From contig JAISEH010000093.1 of NCBI GenBank assembly GCA_031264205.1, positions 1-5,019 on the forward strand: a stretch of DNA of 5,019 nucleotides, written 5' to 3'. Below, one piece after another: positions 1-4,850 of the stretch (position 1 is its first letter; every line of letters starts with the position of its first letter). The position numbers and the translations under genes were made by a program. The notes under the pieces are model-generated. The model saw only the letters and a program-made list of their open reading frames with translations, was not told the origin of the DNA and did not search any database. This DNA comes from Candidatus Margulisiibacteriota bacterium (GTDB lineage Bacteria > Margulisbacteria > Termititenacia > Termititenacales > Termititenacaceae).

Positions 1-577
1 TACCCGGCTCGCCGCGAAAATACACTGTGCCGCCGACCATGCCGGCGCAGGCACGGTCGCCCAGCAGCGGCAAACCGGCCGGAGTATCCACACCGCAGAC
101 CACCGCAAGGCCGCCGCCCATAAATTCAAAGCCGAAAGAACCGACATTTTTGAGTATCCACAGCTCCGGCGGCGCAAAGGCCGGATCATGTTTCATCAAC
201 GAGCCGGTGCGCGTGCCGCCGCGACCGCCGATATAAATCTTGCCAGCCGCCGCGCAATGGCCAGCCGTGTCGCCGCCGTCGCCGCGCACGACGATCTCGC
301 CGCCGGCATTGAGCCAGCCAACATCCGCCGAGGTCGAGCCTTCGACGATGATAGTCGTGCCGTCCATGCACATTGAGCCGAGGCGCTGGCCGGAATTGGT
401 CACTTTGAAAGTCAGCCGGCCTTTGGGCGACCAGAGCGGCCCGCCGATATCGTGCTGGCCGCAGGCGGCGATCTCAAACTCCGTCTCGCCCTGCTCCAGG
501 CCTTGATAAATTTCCTGCAACAACTCCTGCGTTGAGAGCCGCTTGTTGCCTGCCAGTGATTGTATTTTTACGACCAT
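1..577 (-). CDS. Glutamate synthase GXGXG (beta-helix) subunit, 3' end outside window
   Basis: This is the stand-alone equivalent of the C-terminal domain of the glutamate synthase large subunit. In the one-chain enzyme, that right-handed beta-helix has a structural role and helps hold the glutaminase and synthase domains together. The 192 visible residues begin MVVKIQSLAG. They contain the family's glycine-spaced turns: GQHDIGGPLWS (40-50), PGQR-like SGQRLGSM (62-69), GTTIIVEG (73-80), ADVGWLNAGGEIVVRGD (84-100), GKIYIGG (112-118), MKHDPAFAPPELW (128-140) and EFMGGGLAVVCG (151-162). The PPELW and EFM-GG-AVVCG segments are typical of the separate-subunit (archaeal-type) form rather than of FwdC. 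The reading frame is still open at position 1, so the C-terminus is missing. The ATG at 577 follows AAAGGAT at 586-592 with 8 bases between. The gene lies 16 bp after the FMN subunit and so is very probably cotranscribed with it. Confidence 0.93.
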   Translation of the reverse strand, partial: MVVKIQSLAGNKRLSTQELLQEIYQGLEQGETEFEIAACGQHDIGGPLWSPKGRLTFKVTNSGQRLGSMCMDGTTIIVEGSTSADVGWLNAGGEIVVRGDGGDTAGHCAAAGKIYIGGRGGTRTGSLMKHDPAFAPPELWILKNVGSFGFEFMGGGLAVVCGVDTPAGLPLLGDRACAGMVGGTVYFRGEPG

Positions 578-585
578 TTTAATTT

Positions 586-592
586 ATCCTTT
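586..592 (-). promoter_or_regulatory. Ribosome binding site of the GXGXG subunit
   Basis: AAAGGAT on the minus strand lies 8 bases before the ATG at 577. It fills most of the 16-bp gap after the TGA of the FMN subunit. It supports this start and independent initiation on a shared operon mRNA. Confidence 0.75.
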
Positions 593-593
593 A

Positions 594-2237
594 TCAACAC
601 GCATACGGTATTTTCAATTGCTCGGCCACCGCTTTGTCCGTGGCGACCAGCGCGTCCGAACGTCCCACCGGCAGCGAGCTGTTGCCGATGGGCGCCATCA
701 GTTTGCGCATTTCCTGATCAAAAGCCAGCACATAGTCCACAATATTTTGCGCGGCTTTGTCCACGTCCAGACGGCGCACGAGCTTGAGGTCTTGCGTCGT
801 GATGCCGGTCGGACACAGGCCGGTGTTGCAGGAATTGCAACGGCCGTGATCATTGCCAACGCAGCCCATCAGCTGCAGCAAAATCTTGCCGACGGACACG
901 CCATTGGCGCCTAGACAGATCAGTTTGAAAGCATCGGCCGCCGCGTTGCCGGTCAGACCCACACCGCCGGCGCCCCAGAGCGGGATCTGCCCCTGCCGTC
1001 CCTGTGTCACCGCGGCCAGATAGCAATCGCGTATTTTGGAAACGATCGGGTGGCCGGTGTGATCGAGCGACACTTCATTGGCCGCGCCGGTGCCGCCGTA
1101 AAGTCCGTCGAGAAAATAACCGCCGACAATATGATACGGATCACGCAGCAAATTATTGTAAATCGAAACCGAGGACGCCGTCGCCGAAGTTTTGATACCC
1201 ACCGGCACGCGGAATTTGAACGCGGCGTTCATGGACAAGAACATTTTTTGCACGGACTCTTCAATAGAATACAAACCCTGATGATTGGGCGGCGAAAGCA
1301 GATCGGATTTTGGCACGCCGCGTATCGCTTGAATATGCGGCGCGACTTTGGCGGCCATCAGCAAACCGCCGTCGCCGGGTTTCGCGCCCTGGCCGATCTT
1401 GATCAAAATGCCGGCCGGATCTTCCGACATTTCCGGCATAGCCTTGATGATGCGATTCCAGCCAAAATGCCCTGAGGCGATTTGCAAAATCATGTATTTC
1501 AAATATTTGGATTTGAGCAGACGCAGCGGCATACCGCCCTCACCGGAACACATGCGCACAGGCAGATTATATTTTTCATTGAGGCAGGCCGCGGCCAGAC
1601 AGATCGCTTCCCAGGCGCGCGGCGAAAGAGCGCCGATGGACATGTCACCAAAGATCAGCGGATAAATCCAGCGTACCGGCGGCAGAGTTTTGTCGAGATT
1701 TAATTTGCCATCTTTGCCGACCGAGAGCGGCATTTTGTTCGCGGGCAGGATACGGCCAAACGGCGCCAGAATATCGAACGTATGCCGTTCGGCGTCCAAC
1801 GACGGATCGGTCATCTGGGAAATGCGGCCGACCACAATTTTATCAAAAGTCCGGTCGTCAGCGTTTAGATTGGCGCGGCCGCCGCGCTTGATCGGCGAGC
1901 CGCCCTCGCGCGCAAAAATCTCCCAGCGGCTGTCCGGATTGCGTCGCGGACGGATCGCGCGGTTGGGACAGGTTTTTTCGCACATTCCGCAGCCCACGCA
2001 GTGATTCTGAACTGTGGCCGTTTGTTGAATGACCGGCACGGCATAACACTCGCCCTCTAGCGGCGTCGGCACAGCGCCCTGCGAATAAGTGTAATTGCGC
2101 GCTTCCACCGCGACCTGGATCGCCTGAAAAGTGCAGGCGGCGACGCAACTGCCGCAGAGTTTGCAACGGCAGGGATCCCATTCGATCTGCCAGGGCAGAT
2201 CGTTGGGCGTCAATTCATTGACGGTTACTGTTTCCAC
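594..2237 (-). CDS. gltB: Glutamate synthase FMN/Fe-S core subunit with N-terminal 2[4Fe-4S] ferredoxin domain
   Basis: This 547-residue catalytic subunit corresponds to the FMN-binding core of GltB, where ammonia from glutamine is added to 2-oxoglutarate and the imine is reduced. The N-terminus is a two-cluster ferredoxin domain: C25-x2-C28-x2-C31-x3-C35, then C80-x2-C83-x2-C86-x3-CP at 90. Residues from about 155 to 510 form the TIM-barrel core, with SGEGGM (231-236), GQGAKPGDGG (282-291), SPPNHQGLYSIEE (315-327), GGTGAANE (381-388) and GAGGVGLTGNAAADAF (422-437). A cysteine group at 459, 467, 470 and 475, ending CPTGITTQD, stands where the one-chain enzyme carries its 3Fe-4S ligands. The start is a GTG at 2237, preceded by AGAGG with 7 bases between. 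The start region overlaps the end of the amidotransferase gene by 13 bp. A domain order of ferredoxin then synthase, without a fused glutaminase or beta-helix, is the archaeal-type arrangement. The physiological donor (reduced ferredoxin, or NAD(P)H through a separate flavoprotein) cannot be told from this window. Confidence 0.96.
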   Translation of the reverse strand: METVTVNELTPNDLPWQIEWDPCRCKLCGSCVAACTFQAIQVAVEARNYTYSQGAVPTPLEGECYAVPVIQQTATVQNHCVGCGMCEKTCPNRAIRPRRNPDSRWEIFAREGGSPIKRGGRANLNADDRTFDKIVVGRISQMTDPSLDAERHTFDILAPFGRILPANKMPLSVGKDGKLNLDKTLPPVRWIYPLIFGDMSIGALSPRAWEAICLAAACLNEKYNLPVRMCSGEGGMPLRLLKSKYLKYMILQIASGHFGWNRIIKAMPEMSEDPAGILIKIGQGAKPGDGGLLMAAKVAPHIQAIRGVPKSDLLSPPNHQGLYSIEESVQKMFLSMNAAFKFRVPVGIKTSATASSVSIYNNLLRDPYHIVGGYFLDGLYGGTGAANEVSLDHTGHPIVSKIRDCYLAAVTQGRQGQIPLWGAGGVGLTGNAAADAFKLICLGANGVSVGKILLQLMGCVGNDHGRCNSCNTGLCPTGITTQDLKLVRRLDVDKAAQNIVDYVLAFDQEMRKLMAPIGNSSLPVGRSDALVATDKAVAEQLKIPYAC

Positions 2238-3331
2238 CGCGCTACCTCTAAATTATTGTCGATGACTATTGTCTCGCGCTCGTTGGGGTAAATGTCTTTT
2301 TCTTGATCGCGGTCAGGCAAAATAACATTGAGACCGCAGACTTCGGAAGAGATCGCCACTGTGTCGCCATCACCGCCGACCACGACCGGCCGCAGTTTTT
2401 TGGAATCGTTCACATTGATGACGCGGCCGTCCGGCAGCACGCCGATAATTGTGTTCGGGCCGTTGATCTCCAGATGCGGCAGAGATTGGCGCAAAGCCAG
2501 CAGCACATTTTTGTCCCCGCGCCGCAGCAAATCCTGAAACGGCAGCGGCGTGATGACATGTTTGTAATATTCCAGCGGCCATTTTAATTCATGCCGCAAA
2601 TAATGCAGCGTGTAGAGAAAGCATTGCGAATCCGACTCAAAGCCGGTGTAGCCGCGGTGCAGCGCTTTTTGAAACTCTTTGTTTTTCACGTAAAAAGTAT
2701 TTTCGCCGTTGGCCAGCACAGTATAACCCTGCAGAAAAAAAGGATGCGCGGCGTAACGCACAATGGCGTAATTAGTATTTTGGCGGCATTGCACCGTGAT
2801 AATTTTCGCGCAAAAATCCGTGTCCTCCTGCCAGAGATTGAAATACGCGCCGATATCCGCCGGATTGCCGATCTCCTTGAGCGTCAGGACGTCCGGCCAA
2901 AAAGAATAAACAAAAGCGCCGTCGTTTTCCGCAGTCAGCGCGCGCAAAGCCAGACGGGTGTCGGTCAAAAGCTCCTCTTTGACGGACGGCTCGGCGTTTT
3001 GATAATCCGCCGGATAATCATAAACCTCAAAATTGTAATGCTCCAGCAGCGCGATATCCAAATCGGCCTGCGGCGTACGGCGCGGCGACCACTCAAAACG
3101 CAGGGTAAAACCCCTGCTCTGCATATAATTGTGGATTTTCTCCACGCTGGCGGAATTGCCGGCATAGGAGAGCAGCGGCAGTTTTTTGTACGGCGCGAAA
3201 ACCCCGCCCAAATCCTGCATGACCATCGCAAAGCCCGAATTATCGTGGCCTTTTTGCTGGGGCAACATCAGGTACAAAACTTTGGACGGATGTGTATATT
3301 TTTTGCTTTTTAGCGCGCCGACTCTGCACAT
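2225..3331 (-). CDS. Glutamate synthase amidotransferase subunit (class II / Ntn glutaminase)
   Basis: This 368-residue protein should hydrolyse glutamine and pass ammonia to the FMN subunit encoded next. The start MCRVGALKSK places Cys at position 2. In class II amidotransferases this becomes the N-terminal nucleophile once Met is removed, so the catalytic logic itself fixes the ATG at 3331. Other family landmarks are QQKGHDNSGFAMVMQDLGG (25-43), which takes the place of the HRG-type glutamine-site loop; RYAAHPFFLQGYTVLANGEN (192-211), matching the HxxxxxHNGEI region of GltB and PurF; and FESDSQ (231-236), matching the SDS segment. The C-terminal part, from about residue 290, has short beta-like stretches (TIIGVLPDGRVINV; RPVVVGGDGDTVAISSE) also seen in the stand-alone subunit. 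No signal peptide or membrane segment is visible, so it is cytosolic. There is no Shine-Dalgarno site before the ATG, and a promoter lies immediately upstream (see 3341-3369). The stop overlaps the next gene by 13 bp. Confidence 0.93.
   Translation of the reverse strand: MCRVGALKSKKYTHPSKVLYLMLPQQKGHDNSGFAMVMQDLGGVFAPYKKLPLLSYAGNSASVEKIHNYMQSRGFTLRFEWSPRRTPQADLDIALLEHYNFEVYDYPADYQNAEPSVKEELLTDTRLALRALTAENDGAFVYSFWPDVLTLKEIGNPADIGAYFNLWQEDTDFCAKIITVQCRQNTNYAIVRYAAHPFFLQGYTVLANGENTFYVKNKEFQKALHRGYTGFESDSQCFLYTLHYLRHELKWPLEYYKHVITPLPFQDLLRRGDKNVLLALRQSLPHLEINGPNTIIGVLPDGRVINVNDSKKLRPVVVGGDGDTVAISSEVCGLNVILPDRDQEKDIYPNERETIVIDNNLEVARWKQ
2245..2249 (-). promoter_or_regulatory. Ribosome binding site for the GTG start of the FMN subunit
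   Basis: AGAGG on the minus strand lies 7 bases before the GTG at 2237. It sits inside the last codons of the amidotransferase gene. It explains why a GTG is used here: no ATG in this frame is as well placed. It also implies translational coupling of the two subunits. Confidence 0.75.
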
Positions 3332-3340
3332 AGATTTGAA

Positions 3341-3369
3341 ATTATTACATCTTGATTAGGTTTTGACAA
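3341..3369 (-). promoter_or_regulatory. Predicted sigma-70-type promoter of the glutamate synthase operon
   Basis: Read on the minus strand, TTGTCA (3369-3364, 5 of 6 matches to TTGACA) is followed after exactly 17 bases by AATAAT (3346-3341, 5 of 6 matches to TATAAT). TG in the extended -10 position (3349-3348) strengthens the match. The -10 ends only 9 bases before the amidotransferase ATG at 3331, so the first transcribed base should fall within a few bases of the start codon. It lies in the 47-bp gap after the 197-residue gene, so the operon can be expressed independently of that gene. This is a sequence match only; the start site was not measured. Confidence 0.6.
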
Positions 3370-3378
3370 TGACAGGGT

Positions 3379-3972
3379 CTAAATCTCATTGGCGGGAATA
3401 AAGCCATAACCACTGTAATACGGCCGGCCATAAATGCATAAATAATACTCTTCAAACAACGGCGCGCCTTTCAATGCCGCGTCAAATTCCTGTCGCTGAG
3501 CGGCGGTCATATTTTTTATACTGCCGGTTAGCACATCATTCACGAACACACCCAAAAACTGTTCTTGCTGCTCCAGTTCGGTCAGCTTCGCTTTTTTCCG
3601 TCCGCTGATTTGCCGCGGCCGGAAATGATACCGCTCAATAAAAATCCGCAGGTTTTCGATATTCCGGCTGACCTGCCAGCTATAATACTCCGGCACGCCG
3701 TCGGTGATCCGGTCAAAAAAGGCCTGCCGGTCAGGCAAAAGTTTTATTTGGCCATTTTTCACTCCTTTGTAAAAATCGTGCGCGCGAGTCTCGGCCCGCT
3801 CTGCCAGCGTCCGGGGATTGTTGATCGCTTTGGGTATATAACCCCGATCTCCATTTAATTCAGCTTTGGCGGCAATGAATCCCGCTAATCTAAGCAATCT
3901 GGCGTCATTGGCACGCACAACATTTGGCTGCTTGTATCGTTCGATTCTTTTGGCAATGAGTCTTCTTTGCAT
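3379..3972 (-). CDS. Uncharacterised 197-residue basic, tyrosine-rich protein
   Basis: I do not recognise this protein. It has no signal peptide, membrane segment, nucleotide-binding loop, zinc-type Cys/His cluster or obvious catalytic motif. The N-terminal 35 residues (MQRRLIAKRIERYKQ onward) are strongly basic and look helical. The middle holds charged helical stretches (ENLRIFIERYHF; GRKKAKLTELEQQEQFLGVFVNDVL). The C-terminus is rich in Tyr and Gly (FEEYYLCIYGRPYYSGYGF). It could bind nucleic acid or be an orphan gene, but nothing visible proves either. The ATG at 3972 has no convincing Shine-Dalgarno site. The same frame stays open upstream to a stop at 4024-4026 without offering a usual start codon, so the true N-terminus is uncertain. 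It lies 125 bp after the exported-protein gene and 47 bp before the amidotransferase, in the same direction. By eye its base composition is more AT-rich than the genes downstream, which would fit later acquisition. Confidence 0.7.
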   Translation of the reverse strand: MQRRLIAKRIERYKQPNVVRANDARLLRLAGFIAAKAELNGDRGYIPKAINNPRTLAERAETRAHDFYKGVKNGQIKLLPDRQAFFDRITDGVPEYYSWQVSRNIENLRIFIERYHFRPRQISGRKKAKLTELEQQEQFLGVFVNDVLTGSIKNMTAAQRQEFDAALKGAPLFEEYYLCIYGRPYYSGYGFIPANEI

Positions 3973-3978
3973 ACAAAG

Positions 3979-4007
3979 ATATCGTTTCCAGAAAAATTTT
4001 GTCGCAA
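3979..4007 (-). repeat. Bipartite upstream element, copy 2 (before the 197-residue gene)
   Basis: TTGCGACAAA (4007-3998), 13 bases, then CGATAT (3984-3979), read on the minus strand. The element ends 6 bases before the ATG at 3972. The same two blocks with the same 13-base gap occur before the exported-protein gene at 4799-4827. TTGCGA could serve as a -35 box, but CGATAT is a poor sigma-70 -10 box, so a regulator site or an alternative sigma factor is equally possible. Confidence 0.45.
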
Positions 4008-4027
4008 ATAAATCTCCGGATATTTAG

Positions 4028-4053
4028 GCCTGTCCTTTTTCGTTGATACAGGC
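4028..4053. repeat. Short inverted repeat, possible weak terminator stem
   Basis: GCCTGT (4028-4033) and ACAGGC (4048-4053) are exact reverse complements around a 14-base loop. They lie 45 bases beyond the stop of the exported-protein gene. No T-run follows on the minus strand, so this is at best a weak transcription barrier or part of a leader structure for the next gene. Confidence 0.3.
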
Positions 4054-4072
4054 GTGTATAAAATTTATACAC
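4054..4072. promoter_or_regulatory. Perfect 9-1-9 palindrome, operator-like
   Basis: GTGTATAAA (4054-4062) and TTTATACAC (4064-4072) are exact reverse complements around a single central base, giving 19 bp of dyad symmetry in the 125-bp gap 3973-4097. The size and symmetry suit a dimeric helix-turn-helix repressor. Read on the minus strand it contains TATAAA (4069-4064), preceded after 16 bases by TTGTTT (4091-4086). That could be a weak promoter for the 197-residue gene, overlapped by the operator. The stem is AT-rich and has no following T-run, so an operator is more likely than a terminator. Confidence 0.45.
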
Positions 4073-4097
4073 ATTTCAGGCTGTGAAACAATAAGTA

Positions 4098-4775
4098 TTA
4101 ATATTCAATCCCCAGCCTCGCGCGCAGGGCTGTGTTGTGGTCTTCCACCGCACCCATCGCGTCAAAAATCTCCCAAAGCTGCATAATGCCAAAAGTCAAC
4201 ACGCCCACGCCGATCTGCACATTTTTTTGCGCCTTACCGCCGTCCGCAGCCTCGGCGTCCACCGGCACAGCGCTGGCCATGAAAACCGGCACGATGAATT
4301 TACCCAAGAAAATCGCGAAACCCCGCGCCGTGTCGCCGGCGTAATTGTGTCCCATCAGCGGCAGGGCCAGCGCCAGCACAGCCGCGCGGCCTTTGTCTAA
4401 TTTTTCCAATTCGTAAAGTTTAATTTTGTCATTGAGTGAAAGCGCGTCAAAACCATACGTCACAGTTTCTTCCACATACTCGTAGGTGTATTCGTCGTCA
4501 GCATCTTCTTCATACTCCGCGTAATCTTCGTCCGCATATTCAGCAGCGTTTTCCAGAGTAGCGACATATTGCTCCGGCGTATATTTCACGCCACCTCTCT
4601 CGACCGCGTCGATCACATTGTCGTGAAAAATGACATCCGTGTCCCGTCCGGCCAAAACGAACGCGCCGTCGATCACATCCAGCGCGCCGGCAAGCGTCTG
4701 TCCGTCAGCCAAATACACCTTGTCGGCCAGCAACACCGCGCAAATTATGATGAAAAGCAAAATTAATTTTTTCAT
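4098..4775 (-). CDS. Exported or membrane protein with acidic Tyr/Glu-rich segment and TM2-like C-terminus
   Basis: This 225-residue protein of unknown function carries MKK plus a hydrophobic core at residues 1-17, a clear signal sequence with probable cleavage after LLA-17. The Cys at 12 lacks a proper lipobox, so it is not an obvious lipoprotein. Residues 18-60 (DKVYLADGQTLAG then short beta-like repeats) resemble the small barrel that often follows export signals in proteins with a 'D-V-L-DG--L-G' start. Residues 75-104 are almost entirely Glu, Asp, Tyr and Ala. Hydrophobic segments at about 131-172 and 186-208 include PLMGHNYAGDTARGFAIFL and WEIFDAMGAVEDHN, a pattern like TM2-type membrane proteins with a G-x-x-Y-x-G-x-x-x-R-G turn. 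The ATG at 4784 touches the ribosome site directly and cannot be used well, so the start at 4775 is preferred. It lies 75 bp after hydF and 125 bp before the next gene, with its own upstream element. Confidence 0.85.
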   Translation of the reverse strand: MKKLILLFIIICAVLLADKVYLADGQTLAGALDVIDGAFVLAGRDTDVIFHDNVIDAVERGGVKYTPEQYVATLENAAEYADEDYAEYEEDADDEYTYEYVEETVTYGFDALSLNDKIKLYELEKLDKGRAAVLALALPLMGHNYAGDTARGFAIFLGKFIVPVFMASAVPVDAEAADGGKAQKNVQIGVGVLTFGIMQLWEIFDAMGAVEDHNTALRARLGIEY

Positions 4776-4784
4776 AACGATCAT

Positions 4785-4790
4785 CTCCTT
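4785..4790 (-). promoter_or_regulatory. Ribosome binding site that fixes the start of the exported protein
   Basis: AAGGAG on the minus strand lies 9 bases before the ATG at 4775 but directly abuts the in-frame ATG at 4784. Only the downstream ATG has workable spacing. It yields the classic signal-peptide start MKKLILL instead of MIVMKKL. Confidence 0.85.
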
Positions 4791-4798
4791 CTATAAGG

Positions 4799-4827
4799 AA
4801 ATCGCAACTAATTTTGCTTTGTCGCAA
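4799..4827 (-). repeat. Bipartite upstream element, copy 1 (before the exported-protein gene)
   Basis: TTGCGACAAA (4827-4818), 13 bases, then CGATTT (4804-4799), on the minus strand in the 75-bp gap after hydF. It pairs with the element at 3979-4007. The similarity continues past the second block (CGATTTCCTTATA here, CGATATCTTTGTA there). A second TTGCGA (4807-4802) partly overlaps the CGATTT block, giving two TTGCGA direct repeats 20 bp apart. I see no clear terminator for hydF in this gap. Confidence 0.45.
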
Positions 4828-4850
4828 TGATATTTTGTGTTGTATTTTAA

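Noticed and set aside
1..577. Formylmethanofuran dehydrogenase subunit C (FwdC), which shares the GXGXG fold
   Set aside because: The gene directly follows glutaminase and synthase subunits in one operon, and the PPELW and EFMGGGLAVVCG segments fit glutamate synthase.
1050..1475. A 141-codon plus-strand open frame opposite the FMN subunit
   Set aside because: It is antisense to strongly conserved glutamate synthase motifs and its translation has no recognisable features; best explained as a shadow frame in GC-rich coding DNA.
1858..2181. A 107-codon minus-strand frame inside the ferredoxin domain
   Set aside because: It overlaps in another frame the codons for the two cysteine clusters, which are clearly the coding frame.
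2591..3313. A 240-codon open frame on the plus strand, opposite the amidotransferase gene
   Set aside because: It lies wholly antisense to a gene with clear catalytic motifs. Its translation is rich in Arg, Ile and His without any domain, as expected from the complement of a coding strand, and it has no good ribosome site.
3979..4007. Sigma-28 type promoter reading of TTGCGACAAA-N13-CGATAT
   Set aside because: CGATAT resembles the sigma-28 -10 core, but the CAAA block is not TAAA and the gap is too short for that class. The second copy has CGATTT.
4028..4088. Rho-independent terminator after the exported-protein gene
   Set aside because: Several short inverted repeats are present (including TTTCA-ggctg-TGAAA at 4074-4088), but the stems are short or AT-rich and none is followed by a T-run on the minus strand.
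4782..4784. ATG at 4784 as the start of the exported protein
   Set aside because: It touches the AAGGAG site with no spacer. The ATG at 4775 has 9 bases of spacing and gives a standard signal-peptide start.
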